The notes: generated by a model from the sequence alone, not told the origin. 64,000 nt of DNA from Erigeron canadensis (GCF_010389155.1 NC_057765.1:42923559-42987558); one strand, 5' to 3'. Counted from the first letter of the stretch, positions 36,469-48,855 are shown. Program-made: numbers and translations.

Positions 36469-39400
36469 AGTGATCCTTATCCTCTTTTCATCCATGCAGG
36501 GCTCGCTAGGTAAAGGAGTGTGGTATTTAGACAGCGGCTGTTCAAAACACATAACAGGCTCAAAATCCCTGCTGGATGACTATACTAAGGCACCTGGTCC
36601 TACAGTGGTGTTTGGTGATAACTCTACTGGCCAGACTGAAGGATATGTAAATGGATTAAAGCATAATCTCATCAGCATAAGTCAACTATGTGATGCTTAC
36701 TACAAAGTAATCCTTGATAAGCATCAAGGCACTGTAGTAAACATCAACAAGGAAGTCGTCTTGGTTGCTCCAAGAAAAAGAGATGTATATCTTGTAGACT
36801 TCACTCCTATCAAAACTGATAGTGAGACTTGTTTCTTTGCTAAATCAACATCTGAGTTAAACTGGTTATGGCACAAGCGTATGTCGCATGTGAATTTCAA
36901 AACCATAAACTCATTGGCCAAAAAGAACCTTGTTCGTGGCCTTCCTCCTCTTTCCTTTGAAAAAGATAGGCTTTGTGGTGCTTGTGAAAAAGGCAAATGC
37001 CATAGAGCTACTTTTAAAACTAAACAAGCCAACTCTGTCAAGGAGTGTTTTCACCTTCTTCACATGGACCTTTTTGGTCCAGTGAATGTCCAAAGTATAA
37101 AGGGTAGCAGATACACTTTAGTAATTGTGGATGAATATTCACGATATACTTGGACAATTTTCCTTAATTCTAAGAGTGATGCTGCTGATGAAATCATCAA
37201 ATTCATTAAGAAAATGGAGAATCTCAATGGCATAAGGGTCAAAGAACTCAGAAGTGATCATGGCACTGAGTTTAGAAACCACACTCTTGAAACCTTTTGT
37301 GCTGATCAAGGGATCTCACAAAACTTCTCTTCCACTAGAACTCCTGAGCAAAACGGTGTTGCTGAAAGGAGAAATAGAACTCTTATAGAGGCAGCACGCA
37401 CTATGCTCAGTGAGTCCTCTCTTCCAAATAGGTTTTGGGCTGAAGCAGTCAACACTGCTTGTCACACCCAAAATAGATGCCTCATTGTCAAAAGACATGA
37501 CAAAACTGCATATGAAGTTTTAAGAGGAAAGAAACCTCAAATCAAATACTTTCATGTATTTGGATGTCCTGTCTTCATTCTTAATAATAAGGATCATTTA
37601 GGGAAATTTGATCCTAAAGCTGATGATGGTTACTTTGTTGGATACTCTTCTATTAGCAAAGCTTTTAGAGTATTCAATACTCGTCTTCAAAAAGTGGATG
37701 AATCAATTCATGTCACTTTTGATGAAAGCTCTTCTGCTCTTAAAGATATCCAACCATCTTATACTGAAGAAATCTTCAATGAGTTCATCAACCCTCCTAT
37801 GGAGGATGCTGACTCATTTGTCGATGCTTCTTGCTCACCTCCTCTTGAACAGCAACTCACTAATGAGAATTCAGCAGACCATGAGCTGGAGCAAGTTGCT
37901 GCTCATATCTATACGATTGAGCCAGTTGAGCCTATCTTAAGGTCAATCCATGCAGCATCAGCCAAACCTAGATCACTGGCAGATGATGTGCAAGTTGATA
38001 ACTCTGCTGATGAAGAGTTTCATGATGCTTCAAGTTACACCGAAGACATGGTGTCTGCTGATGACCCCATCATTGAAAACTTAAATCAACCAAATGGCTC
38101 CACTGATCAAGCTTCTCTTAATCCTTCAATTACCATTGATTTCTCCTCTTATTCTTCTCCTGCTGACCCCATGCAAATATCTTCCGCTGCCCCTCTAGGT
38201 TCATCGAGTGTTCCATCACTTAAATGGACTTCAAGTCATCCTGCTCACCAGATTATTGGTGATCCTCAGCAGGGCATTGTGACTAGATCAGCGACTAGAA
38301 ACACATGCCTATATGTTAATTTCTTGTCAATGATAACTCCTAAGAATATTGGAGAAGCCATGGTTGACCCATCTTGGGTTGCTGCCATGCAAGAAAAACT
38401 AACTCAATTCCAAAGACAGCATGTTTGGTTCTTAGTTTCTCTTCCTCCTGGCAAAGAACCCATTGGAACTAAGTGGGTTTATAGGAATAAAATGGATGAA
38501 GATGGTGTTGTCATTCGCAACAAGGCTAGGTTAGTAGCTCAAGGGTACCTTCAAGAAGAAGGAGTCGACTATGACGAAACCTTTGCACCAGTGGCTAGAC
38601 TTGAAGCAATACGCTTATTCCTGGCACATGCTGCTTATCGAAACTTCACAGTATATCAAATGGATGTCAAGAGTGCCTTCCTAAATGGAAAACTTGAAGA
38701 AGAAGTTTTTGTGGAGCAGCCACCTGGTTTTGAAGATCTAACCAAGCCAAACCACGTCTATCGTCTTTACAAAGCATTATATGGTCTTAAACAAGCTCCC
38801 AGAGCTTGGTATGACACTCTCTCCGAATTTCTTCTCTCTCATGAGTTTCAGCGAGGATCTATAGACTCCACCCTTTTTATCTTTAAGAAGGGTGTTCATG
38901 TTCTTTATGTACAAATATATGTCGATGACATTATATTTGGATCCTCCAGTAAGAAACTTTGCAACAAATTTAGCTCACTAATGTCCTCTCATTTTGAAAT
39001 GAGCATGATGGGTGAGCTAACCTTCTTCCTTGGTTTACAAATTCGCCAGCTCACTGATGGCATCTTCATAAACCAAGAAAAATATATTCGAGACATGCTG
39101 GCCAAATTTGATATGTCTAATATCACTACAAAGTCTACTCCCATGTCTCCTCCTAATAATCTCCATGCTGACCTGGATGGTAAGCATGTGAATCCCACAT
39201 TCTATCGTGGAATGATTGGCTCTCTAATGTATCTCACAGCGAGTCGTCTCGACATTATGTTTGCTACTTGCCTTTGTGCAAGGTATCAAGCATCCCCAAG
39301 GGAGTCCCATCTTCTCGCTGTCAAACGTATCTTCAAATATCTCAAAGGGACTTCCTCTTTAGGTCTCTGGTATCCCAAGGATTCTACTTTTGACTTAGTT

Positions 39401-39877
39401 GCATACTCTGACTCTGACTATGCTGGATGCATGTTAGATAGGAAAAGTACCAGTGGTGGATGTCAACTGTTGGGGGGAAGGCTGACTAGTTGGTCTAGTA
39501 AGAAACAGCATACAGTTTCCATCTCCACTGCTGAAGCAGAGTATGTGTCTGCAGCAAGTTGTTGTGCACAAGTCCTTTGGATGAAAAACCAACTTGCTGA
39601 CTATGACCTAAATTTTTCCAAAATCCCCATCATGTGTGATAACACAAGTGCTATTGCTATCACACATAATCCTGTTCAGCATTCCAAAACTAAACATATT
39701 GACATTAGGTATCACTTCATTCGTGATCATGTCATGAAAGGGGATGTTGAAATTTACTTCATCTCCACTAATGACCAACTTGTTGATATCTTCACTAAAC
39801 CTTTAGATGAAAAGAGATTCAAGGATTTCGTCAGCAGGTTGGGTATGTTAAATGGTGATTTTACAAATTCAACATGA
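36461..39877 (+). CDS. pol: Copia pol polyprotein (protease, integrase, RT, RNase H)
   Basis: 1138 codons open from ATG 36461 to TGA 39875. The order is Copia-type. The aspartic protease begins [12 protein letters not shown] (Asp about residue 24). The integrase has an HHCC zinc site (WHKRMSH, then CGACEKGKC) and the DDE residues in [17 protein letters not shown] and [13 protein letters not shown]. Reverse transcriptase has [13 protein letters not shown] and the YVDD centre near residue 820. RNase H has [16 protein letters not shown] and CDNTSAI and ends [16 protein letters not shown]. It lies in another frame from gag, overlapping it by eight bases, which implies recoding or reinitiation. 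The protease appears to lack roughly 20 residues between TEGY and VNGLKHNL compared with relatives, an in-frame deletion that may disable it. All other catalytic residues I looked for are present. Confidence 0.93.
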   Translation: MNKVILILFSSMQGSLGKGVWYLDSGCSKHITGSKSLLDDYTKAPGPTVVFGDNSTGQTEGYVNGLKHNLISISQLCDAYYKVILDKHQGTVVNINKEVVLVAPRKRDVYLVDFTPIKTDSETCFFAKSTSELNWLWHKRMSHVNFKTINSLAKKNLVRGLPPLSFEKDRLCGACEKGKCHRATFKTKQANSVKECFHLLHMDLFGPVNVQSIKGSRYTLVIVDEYSRYTWTIFLNSKSDAADEIIKFIKKMENLNGIRVKELRSDHGTEFRNHTLETFCADQGISQNFSSTRTPEQNGVAERRNRTLIEAARTMLSESSLPNRFWAEAVNTACHTQNRCLIVKRHDKTAYEVLRGKKPQIKYFHVFGCPVFILNNKDHLGKFDPKADDGYFVGYSSISKAFRVFNTRLQKVDESIHVTFDESSSALKDIQPSYTEEIFNEFINPPMEDADSFVDASCSPPLEQQLTNENSADHELEQVAAHIYTIEPVEPILRSIHAASAKPRSLADDVQVDNSADEEFHDASSYTEDMVSADDPIIENLNQPNGSTDQASLNPSITIDFSSYSSPADPMQISSAAPLGSSSVPSLKWTSSHPAHQIIGDPQQGIVTRSATRNTCLYVNFLSMITPKNIGEAMVDPSWVAAMQEKLTQFQRQHVWFLVSLPPGKEPIGTKWVYRNKMDEDGVVIRNKARLVAQGYLQEEGVDYDETFAPVARLEAIRLFLAHAAYRNFTVYQMDVKSAFLNGKLEEEVFVEQPPGFEDLTKPNHVYRLYKALYGLKQAPRAWYDTLSEFLLSHEFQRGSIDSTLFIFKKGVHVLYVQIYVDDIIFGSSSKKLCNKFSSLMSSHFEMSMMGELTFFLGLQIRQLTDGIFINQEKYIRDMLAKFDMSNITTKSTPMSPPNNLHADLDGKHVNPTFYRGMIGSLMYLTASRLDIMFATCLCARYQASPRESHLLAVKRIFKYLKGTSSLGLWYPKDSTFDLVAYSDSDYAGCMLDRKSTSGGCQLLGGRLTSWSSKKQHTVSISTAEAEYVSAASCCAQVLWMKNQLADYDLNFSKIPIMCDNTSAIAITHNPVQHSKTKHIDIRYHFIRDHVMKGDVEIYFISTNDQLVDIFTKPLDEKRFKDFVSRLGMLNGDFTNST

Positions 39878-40745
39878 TCACTCATGTTTTGCTGCCCATA
39901 TTCCTTTTATGAAGATGAGCAGCGGCTTCTTAAGTCAAAGATTATCAGCGAGCTCTTCCTTCTACTCGCTGATCCCTGTTGGTTTGGGAAAAAGCAAAAT
40001 AAAGGCAATAGAAAGTCAAAAGTTTCCATCTAGTCCAGCAGCAAACGGCTGCTGGTAAAGACGTCTAAAATCCGTTGATCCCTGATGCTTTGGGAAAAAG
40101 CATAACAAAAGTAATAGGGTGCTGAAAGTCCCTATCTAGTCCAGCAGCAAACGGCTGCTGGTAAAGACTCCAAAAATCCGTTTATGGCTGACAATTTGCC
40201 AAAAATTGTGAAATGATCATCAGCATCCACCTCTTTGGTTTTTGTGGTGCTGATCAAAATTTGGTAACCATTATTTATCAAAACCATACAACTCTTTAGT
40301 GGATACCTCAAGTTATCTGAGTGTATTCCACTACGTATTTTTGTTAATTTTATATTATATATTTCTCAAACGGTTACCTCGATTTTCTCCCAAATGGGCA
40401 ACTTGTACACTGTATACGCCGTATGAACTCGAGTGCAGTTGAAATCGTGGTTCTTCTGGTCACATCATACATCTCTCATACGTATATAGGTACAGTGTCC
40501 TTTTATTTCAAAATAATATTTTTTGTTGCCACATATGAAAGAGAGTACCCACTACAACTCACTTTTACAGTTATGGGACCCATATCCATGCCATATATAT
40601 GCAAATCTCTTCCATCTCACCCTCTCTTACGTTCATTTTTTTCTAATAATCTTTCACATCCTCTTAAACTCTTCATATTCTCTCAAATCTTTCTCATTTC
40701 CTTGCAATATTCATTCACTCTAATCTTTCATCACTTTCATCAAAA
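39878..40745 (+). other. Spacer between pol and ORF3 with duplicated hairpins
   Basis: Non-coding. A 106-bp unit is tandemly repeated (key block at 40031 and again at 40137), each copy holding the perfect hairpin CCAGCAGC-aaacg-GCTGCTGG. CT-rich sequence follows up to the ORF3 start at 40746. Confidence 0.75.
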
Positions 40746-43700
40746 ATGAGTTCTTCATCTGAACAACAAAACATCTCTTATCTCAACTCCAAGGTATATG
40801 ATAATGAAGGCATAAATCCTTCTAATCAAGTATCTTTCCAAGCATCAAAACTGGTCATTAAGGCCAACAACTATCTGGGATCTGTAGAGATCCCATCAAA
40901 AATAAAGGGGTACTTCTCCATGTTGGATTTCATTATGGGATGCCCAGCCAGAAAGGCCATCTATTCTGCCCAAAAGAGATGTGTGTCCACCTCCTTAGAG
41001 AGTTTTGGTGGACATGTGATTACAAGGTTGCCAGTAGCACCATCACTGGAACTGTACTGAAAGGAGAACACACTATCTCCATTTCAGTAGATTCGTTGAG
41101 AGATGCTCTTCGTCGTTCCCAAACAATCAGAAGAGCATCCATATGTGGAGTTGGTCCCCATTGGAGTGTGGAAGGAATGGTTGTTAACCATTGGTTATGG
41201 GACCAACACTGAACCTGCACAACCTGTGCACAGCAACCCTCAGAAGAAATATCTGCCGAGTGTATGGAGGCTGCTGTTCACCCATGTAATTCAGTGTCTG
41301 GGTGGCAACAGTGGCTCTTTTGATCAGGCCACTGCTGCACAAATGCAGATGATTTATGCGCTGGCAAATGGTCGCAACATTGACTTTGCCAGCTTAATTT
41401 TTGAAGATTTAAAGGGGAAGGTCACTATCAAGAACAGATCAAACTCTGTCCCCTTCACTCACTTTCTCTCACTGATTTTCAAGAAGGAGCTAAAGGAAAA
41501 GTATCTCCCTGAAGGGGCACAATTCATCCTCTCTCCCAGGGTTACAAGCTCTGTGTACAAGATTCCAGCTTGTGATCCTGAACAATTTGATTCCAAGTAA
41601 GCTGTGCTCACCCCAGAAATGAAACAGGTACTTTATTCTGTATATCCTGATGTATATAGACCCAACCCTGCTGGAGCTGGTATGCTGATAATCCCCCCAG
41701 CAACCTCCAAAGCTCCCAAGAAAACCAAAACACTTTCTTCTTCTTCCACTTCACCTCCTACTACTGTCCCAAAACAGCAGCAGCGAATATCAAAGGGCAA
41801 AACTACTAAGGTTAAGAAGTCATCACTGCCCAAAGACAATAGAGACCCAGCCAGCCCATCAGCAGCCTCAAAAAAGGCTGCTGACGAGAAAAAGGGTAAC
41901 CGCAAGCAGCCACCTCAAACTTCTGTAGGCGAGGTTGGTGAAGATCAAGGGCCACCCCAGCCCATTAGAGTTGAGTCAACCGAATTAATCATTCCCTCTT
42001 CTTCTCAACCCTCTGAGTCGTTGTCAGCAGCCATATCACAGGTGATGCTAGAGACAACAAAATCTACGGCCGATGATGCTTTGGTGATACAACACACTAA
42101 AGCTGAGGCACCCGGTTCCCCTACCCCTCTAAATATTTCTGGAGAAGGGATGGCTGTTGAAGGTAGTGGTGTAGAGGAAGGTGAAAATGTTGAAGGGGAT
42201 GATGATGAGAGTGATCTGGATTTGGGAGAGTTTGTGGTGGATGAATTCCAGCTGGATTCCTCCATCCAGGCTGATGAAATGGAAACAAGTGATATGGAGG
42301 TGGATGAAGAGGCTGCTGCTGCTGATGGTGAAAAAGCAGCAGCCGTAAATGATAATGTAGAAGTTGCTGCTGCTGACAACATTGCAGCAGCGACTAACGA
42401 AAGTGCACAAGAAGCTGCTGCTGATGATAATGCAGCAGCTAATACCGAAGTAACTGAGGTGCAACCTCAAGTCACGCCTGTCGATTCTCAAATCGTTGAC
42501 AGGTTGACTAGAGTTGAACACCAGCTGAATGATCTCACCAAGGCTGCCACAATCGCTGTACAACTCAAAACTCATGAAGATGACAGATTGGTGAAGATCT
42601 TGGAAAACTGGTACAGCAAGCAGAATGAAAACACTGCCAGCATTGAGACAATAAAAGAAAAATCTGTGTCTATGGCTGCTGATCAAGAAAAACTTCGCAC
42701 CTACACAAACTCTATCAAAAAGGATCAGCAGGTCATTCGTGGGCTCTCTTGATCGCTGTGCAAAATTGGACCTGCTGTACGGTTCTCAGCACAAAAAGCA
42801 TGCAGCAGCAGTGAATCCGCTGCTGCTGAAGTAAAAACAATGGCCAACCTGGTTTCTCGTCTTTCCACCCAGGTTGAAGAAAACACCAAGGCTATCAATG
42901 CCTTGGAAACCACTGTGGCCAGTCTTCCTCCTCCTCAAGGTTCATTTACTGAGGAAGATCGTAAGTGCCAACAAAAATTGGAGCAAGAAGTTGGGGATAT
43001 CAAGAAGATGCTGTCCCAACTTCTCCAGCAGCAGGCGGCTCCAGCAGCAACGGTGGAGGTAGTAGTTAATGATACTACCTCCAAGGGGGACAAAGTGGAT
43101 GCTGCTGTAATGGCACTTGTCAGTGAAGCAGTAAACAAAGCTGTTAATGACATTTATGAAGCTTCAGCTGACAAGATTGTAAATGAAGAAAACACTGTAG
43201 CGGCCACTGATGAACTGGCAATAGTGGCCGTCAGTGAAGAAAAGGTGGATTCTCCCCCTGCTGATACTGAGGGGGAGACAAGAACTGATGTTCTCCCTAC
43301 TAGCGTTGAGGGGGAGACGGCTGTAGAAGCATCTGCTGAGGGGGAGCAACAACTGATAGTTGCTGAAGCTCCCAAGTTGAAGAAGAGGAAATGAGTCCTC
43401 GTGCAGTCAGGGCAGCCTGGGAAACCGGTTTTGCACAAGAAATGGCCAGGGACACATCCAGGGAAGTGCTCAATATTTTCCATCCTCGCTTCCTCGGAAA
43501 TGCTGAAGTGTCTAAAATAACAGCAGCTCAGAGAAAGCAGCTGACTGATACCGGTTTTCTCCATCCCTCGCCGCTGACTGCACAGAATACATCCATCACA
43601 TCCCCAGCAGGAAATCAATTTCAAGTCATTGATGTTTTATCAATCACTGCTGAGGGAAAAACTCTAGAGGAGGCCCTGGAAGAGCTGGATAGGCTGAAAG

Positions 43701-44610
43701 CTAATAAGGAAAATGAGAAGAAAAACCTTGAATACATCAAGCAGCTGGCCCTCTTGGAGAAGGATGAGATGGATGGAGAGCAAAGAATGCTGCTAACCAC
43801 TGGTGGGCCTGAAGCTCTCTACAGACAAAAGCAAGCTGATGTAGAGCAGCAACTAAAAGAAAAAAGAGAAAAATTCGAAGTAGAAAAGGCCAGGTGGTTG
43901 AAAATCATGAATGATAGGAAGAGGCCAGAGAGAATCATAGCAGCTGAAGTTCACAAAGCTGCCATGGGAACGAAAACCAATCTGAAGTTCCTAAGAGAAG
44001 GGCACAGTGCTCCAACTTTGATTGAAGATGTAAAATTAACTAACTTGGGAGCTTCAAATGGTATGAAATCTATTTGATCATCAAGGATAAGAAGGCTGCC
44101 AGTTATGAACAACTTCAAGGGATGTTGAAGAATTATTTTGAAAAAGCACTGAAGTTCGAAACAAAATTCAAGGCAGACCTTCCCATGCTAAGGGCAGTTT
44201 TTGGTTCTCCAGCAGCTGTCTCTTCCTCAGCAGGCAAACGTGTCCTAAAAAGAAAGCTAGCTGCCCAACCTTTGCCTGCTGACCTTCCTCCTATCTCTGG
44301 TGATGCAGCATTAAATTTGAGGCTTCCTCCCAGGTGTTCTTTTGAAGAAGGAAGAATACTTGAAGACCCTGCTGGCATTTTCTTCCAAAATTTCAGAAAT
44401 GATCAACTCTTTTTCAGACTGGCCGAAATTGAACAAGCATCCACTGGTTTCCTGATCAGCATCAGAAGAAGATTTGCAAAGATGATCAGTGCTCGCTCAG
44501 TAATCAGCAGGATTGATGAGGAATTGATGAAGCCAGCAAGAAGAGATGATCCAGTACTTAGAATTGCCAAGCAGGAAGATGCTTGGGAGATAGAGGCAGC
44601 AAATCTTTAG
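40746..44610 (+). pseudogene. ORF3 in env position of the Copia element, broken
   Basis: About 3.9 kb of coding-like sequence from ATG 40746 to TAG 44608. The N-terminal third has a globular domain (LREFWWTCDYK; VWRLLFTHVIQCLGGNSGSFD) that I associate with proteins annotated in plant retrotransposons downstream of pol. The middle is low-complexity, rich in Ala, Glu, Asp and Val. The last third is charged and coiled-coil-like (KQADVEQQLKEKREKFEVEK). No signal peptide or clear membrane segment is visible, so an envelope role is unproven. Breaks: frame changes near 40980, 41100, 43391 and 44070, TAA at 41598 and TGA at 42750. At 43391 the stop and the next ATG overlap as ATGA. Sireviruses characteristically carry an env-like ORF here. 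Not functional as it stands. Confidence 0.7.
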
Positions 44611-44742
44611 ATGTCTATTTTGTAAAAGCTTTATGCTCAACTTGTAATTCACTTCAATGATATAAAAAGACATCTTCAGCTCATATTCATTCTTTCTTAT
44701 CTTTGTCTAAAGTAATTGTCATCCAGCAAGTCTCCTCAGCAA

Positions 44743-44754
44743 ATAGGGGGAGAT
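44743..44754 (+). other. Polypurine tract
   Basis: The purine-rich stretch ATAGGGGGAGAT lies immediately before the TG of the 3' LTR, the expected plus-strand primer. Confidence 0.9.
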
Positions 44755-45415
44755 TGTTAAGTCTGGGATTCGCTGAAGGAGACTTGACAATCTGACACAC
44801 GTCGTCAGCAAGTCTCTAGCAAGTCATCAGCAGATGAAGAGACTTGTTCAGCGGGATGCATGCTGATCTAAGTTTGTCATGGCGGGAAATATTCAAACTA
44901 CATGAAGACAAAAAGGTCACGTGGTGGTTAACCAACTGTAATTTACCCTGAATGGTAATGTACATGTTGGGACCAAAGCAAGGGTTCTCTCTCTCTTACC
45001 CGATTTGGTATAGAAGACAATGGGCACATGATTTAAGTACCATGAGCCAATTGGAAGTCGACAACCACCATCAAGTCACAATCAAAGCAGGCTGTGTTGC
45101 TCCAAGTCTTCCCCTATATAAAGCAACACAGCCACATTGTATTAAGTGCTTCTTCTTGCCATCTTAAAAGTGTGTGTCACTTGTAATTGTCTAAGTTTTT
45201 CTTGTCTATTTAAAACTTAGAAATTATCTTTGTTGTTTTGTATTCTTGTAAGTCAAGTGTAAGATCAACCATGTATTCATCGTTTAATCAATGATACATA
45301 TGATTATCCTTGCATTGATTTATTGAACTTTACATTGTTCTTGTTATTTACTTGCTTGCGTACTTTCTTTCTTGTATACTTAATAAAACATAAGTTGAGC
45401 ATTTGTGGACCATCA
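44755..45415 (+). repeat. 3' LTR of the Copia element
   Basis: 661 bp, matching the 5' LTR apart from five transitions and one inserted G (in AAAAAGGTCACG). It ends CCATCA, followed by the target duplication AATCT. Confidence 0.95.
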
Positions 45416-45484
45416 AATCTAAAACATAAAAGACAACATATCAGCCGTTTAGATCATCCACCAATATTAGATCCATAATTAAAT

Positions 45485-47264
45485 GTGTTAACATTAACAA
45501 TGTTTCCATCTCCCATCTTTTTTATGCAGATGATGTTATGATGGTTGGCGAATGGTCGAAAGATAACTTAGATACGATTGCTGATGCATTTCATATTTTT
45601 CATTGTGTCTCTGGTCTCAAGATAAACTTTGAAAAGTCTTCGATTATTGGCATCGGAGTGCATAATTATGAGGTGGAGCATTTCGCGAATATTATTGGAT
45701 GTAAAGCTGAATCCCTTCCGTTTAAATATCTTGGCATTCCTATAGGAGGTTGTGTAGTGAGGGCCAAATTGTGGGATCCTATTGTGTCTAAATTTCAAAA
45801 AAGATTAGCCAAGTGGAAGGTAGTATGTTATCAATTGGCGGGAGATCAACGCTCATCAGTTCAGTCCTTGGTTCGTTAAGTATTTATTTCATGTCTTTGT
45901 TTCGTATGCCTAAGAAAATCAGCAAGTTGCTTGATTCTATAAGATCTTCTTTTTTCTGGGGTGGATCTCCTAATCATCGAAAAATCCCTTGGATAAAATG
46001 GGGAGATGTGACTGCTTCTAAAGAGGATGGTGGCGTGGGGTTTAGTAGTCTAGATGCTATGAACCAAGCCTTGTTATACAAATGGAGATGGAGAGCTTTA
46101 TCTAATCCTCAAAGTCTCTGGGCATGTGTTCTTGCGGCTATACATGGAGGAGATTGTTTCAAAAACCTTTCTTTCAAAAATAAAGGCGTGTGGGCTCGCG
46201 TTGCAACTGTGGCTCGGGCTATTCATGGAGTTCCATCTATTACTTCTAACGTCATTACTCGAAGTGTTGGAAATGGCCAGACTACTCATTTCTGGACTGA
46301 TGTTTGGTGTGGCGATAGCTCGTTTGCGGTTAGTTTTCCTAGGCTCTTTGCTATTGAAACTAATAAAAGTTACACCATTAGTGAACGATGGCATAATGAT
46401 CACTGGATTTGGAATTGGCGAGTCTCAACTCTTACAGGAATTAGTGAATAGACTCCCGAATGTCCTAGATAAAGAATTGGTGGATAAATGGGTTTGGAAT
46501 CTTGATGGTAACAAAAACTTCTCTGTTTCTCAACTTCGAATAAAGATCGATCAAGCTCCATTCCAGAGTTCTAATAAGTGTCCCAAAACTATTTGGAATA
46601 AGCTACTGCCAAAAAAACTCAATCTTTTCCTTTGGAGACTTCGTAGGAATTGTCTCCCCACTAGTATTAATCTATTTGCAAGAGGAGTGGATGTTTCTAG
46701 TTTTCGTTGCCTACAATGCTTAGCTGGTGTGGAAGATACGAAACATATTTTTCAGCTATGCCACTTTGCTTCAGAAATTAGATATCTATTTAGCGCGTGG
46801 ATACACCTCCATATCCCCGAATTGCCTCCTGAAGAAATGCTTAAGTGGTGCTCGGAGCTGCATATTTCAAGTAAAGCTCGTTACAGGTTACAGGCCCTAT
46901 TAATCAGTTGGTGGTGGCTCATTTGGAAAAGTCGGAACGATACTCGTCATTCCAACGCTAAGGTGCCAAGTGAGGATGTTTTTAACTCTTTGGTTTCAGT
47001 TTCTTTTCTCTGGATAAAAAGTCGTGACAAGAAGAATGTTACCCGTTGGGATGATTGGTTGGTTAACCCTCTTGCTTTGGTCTAGATTGATGGTTGTCGT
47101 ATTCTTTTATGACTCTAGGAGTACTTTGAGTACATATGTGTTTTTAATTCGGAAGGTGGTTGTATGGTTATTTCTTTCTCTAGACAATGTATTTTTCGAC
47201 ATCTAGCATCTTGCTAGTTGGTCGTTTTCATTAATAAAAGTCTCTTTTTGCCGTTCAAAAAAAA
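45485..47264 (+). mobile_element. 5'-truncated LINE with 14-bp target duplication
   Basis: Bounded by identical ATCCATAATTAAAT at 45471-45484 and 47265-47278. It starts within the reverse transcriptase just before the catalytic YADD box and ends GCCGTTC followed by A9. It lies 65 bp to the right of the Copia element. Confidence 0.9.
45488..47085 (+). pseudogene. LINE ORF2 remnant (RT end and zf-RVT)
   Basis: Contains HLFYADDVMMVGEW (reverse transcriptase active site), KYLGIPIGG, RSTLISSVLGSLSIYFMSLF, NGQTTHFWTDVW, then zf-RVT sequence (NKLLPKKLNLFLWRLRRNCL, CLQCLAGVEDTKHIFQLC) and LIWKSRNDTRHSN. Single-base losses shift the frame near 45822 and again near 46425, so the ORF is split into three. 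Everything upstream of YADD, including the endonuclease, is missing. Confidence 0.88.
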
Positions 47265-47278
47265 ATCCATAATTAAAT

Positions 47279-48220
47279 TTAAAGATGGCCTTTTTGTAAT
47301 TCTTTGAAAGTTCAATGGCATAGAATTTATAAAAATCCCCTGGAAGTCCACATTTATAGCTTCGTTTTAATTTATTAGTTTAGTTATTATTCAACGCAAT
47401 TATATTAGTTTAATTTAAATTAATAAGTTATATTAAAAGAAAATTATGATTTTACATCCTTTGATTTCTTATATTGATATTTTTTTTTATAAGACTTGTT
47501 AATTAACGATGCACACTGATTTACATAATTCATTAAGTATTACTCGTAATTCACTTAATTACATCCATCATGGTGCATCATTTTTATAGTCGTGCATCAT
47601 ACTTAGTTTTAGAAAATTACGATGCATCAAACACACGACTGTTCTTTTTTACATATTAATGATGCACAAAAAATTTAACACATTCACGACAAACTATAAT
47701 GATGCAAAAAAATAAAGAAGATTTTTTTAAATTTAGAAATATACAAATATCATTTTATTTTTAGATCCACATTAGTTCAATTGAATACGCAACTCTATAA
47801 CCTCAAATCAAACCATTGGAAAATCTTTCATTGATCTACATTTTATTTTTTGATCCACATTATTTATATTAGTAAAGAAACATATGTTAGTACTAAGATG
47901 TATTGTTGTCTCGAGGCTTATCAAAATCTCCATTTGAATTTTTGACGATTTGGAGTTTCATTTTAAAAAATTTGGCCTGCTCTAAAAAATTCACTGTAGT
48001 TGTATATAATTGTATACACAGTCGTACGTGTATGAAAAGAAGGCTAAATAATAGGATTTTATTGTGAGATAAACTTGGAAGAAAGAATAATTATAATTAT
48101 TTGTACCAAAATACCCTTGACATCTTTTAAATAACATAATTAATTCCATTGATACACGTCAAACACATATTTTGTCTTCCATGTTTTTATGTTAATACTT
48201 GTTTTATTATACCTTTTTCC
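47279..48220. other. AT-rich intergenic region
   Basis: No coding sequence or element ends recognised. Several GATGCA/GTGCATCA motifs recur at 47505-47705, perhaps part of an old degraded transposon. Confidence 0.5.
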
Positions 48221-48234
48221 TATATATATATATA

Positions 48235-48850
48235 TATTGAAAAAATACATGGAGATGCCACATAGGATAAATCCTATGTGACAACGTTTAAAAATAGCTA
48301 TCTGTTTTTTGATAAGATTTGATTCGATAAATATGAAAGAAATTTGACTTTTATTTTATTTTTGGTATGTATATATATATTGAAAAAATACATGGAGATG
48401 CCACATAGGATAAATCCTATGAGGCAACGTTTAAAAATAGCTATAAGTTAAAGAGGATGGTTTAGAATGCTTGGATTCCTACTGTTTTATATAGATTATA
48501 GGTCCAAATCAAAATATTAATGTATTTAATTAGCCATCTGTTTTTAGATAAGATTTGATTCGATAAATATGAAAGAAATTTGACTTTTATTTTAATTTGG
48601 GTATATATATATATATATATATTGAAAAAATACATGGAGGCAACGTTTAAAAATAACTATCTGTTTTTTGATAAGATTTGATTCGATATATATGAAAGAA
48701 ATTTGACTTTTATTTTATTTCGGGTATATATATATATTGAAAAAATACATGGAGATGCCACATAAATCCTATGTGGCAACGTTTAAAAATAGCTATAAGT
48801 TAATAGGATGGTTTAGAATGCTTGGATTCCTACTGTTTTATATAGATTAT
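48235..48850 (+). repeat. Modular repeat array with palindromes
   Basis: Three modules alternate. P (tattgaaaaaatacatgg plus a CACATAGGAT/ATCCTATGTG palindrome and CAACGTTTAAAAATA) begins at 48235, 48379, 48621 (deleted form) and 48737. Q (GATAAGATTTGATTCGATAA, then TA repeats) occurs at 48300, 48536 and 48660. R (GATGGTTTAGAATGCTTGG) occurs at 48457 and 48807. Q also occurs once at about 32275, and an inverted P-like palindrome at 50239. Confidence 0.8.
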
Positions 48851-48855
48851 AGATA

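Larger units (their letters stand above)
32383..45415 (+). mobile_element. Sirevirus-like Ty1/Copia LTR retrotransposon, 13.0 kb
   Basis: A full-length element with LTRs at 32383-33042 and 44755-45415, a primer-binding site, gag, pol in the Copia order (protease, integrase, reverse transcriptase, RNase H), a third long ORF and a polypurine tract. The target duplication is AACCT (32378-32382) versus AATCT (45416-45420), one transition apart. By eye the LTRs differ at five sites, all transitions, plus one 1-bp indel in 660 bp, so the insertion is young. Gag and the third ORF carry stops and frameshifts while pol is open. The long gag with two zinc knuckles and the extra ORF after pol suggest the Sirevirus (SIRE/Maximus) lineage. 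Confidence 0.93.

Noticed and set aside
48235..48850. CRISPR-like repeat array
   Set aside because: Repeats are irregular, AT-rich and long, without unique spacers of even size, and the DNA is from a plant nucleus.
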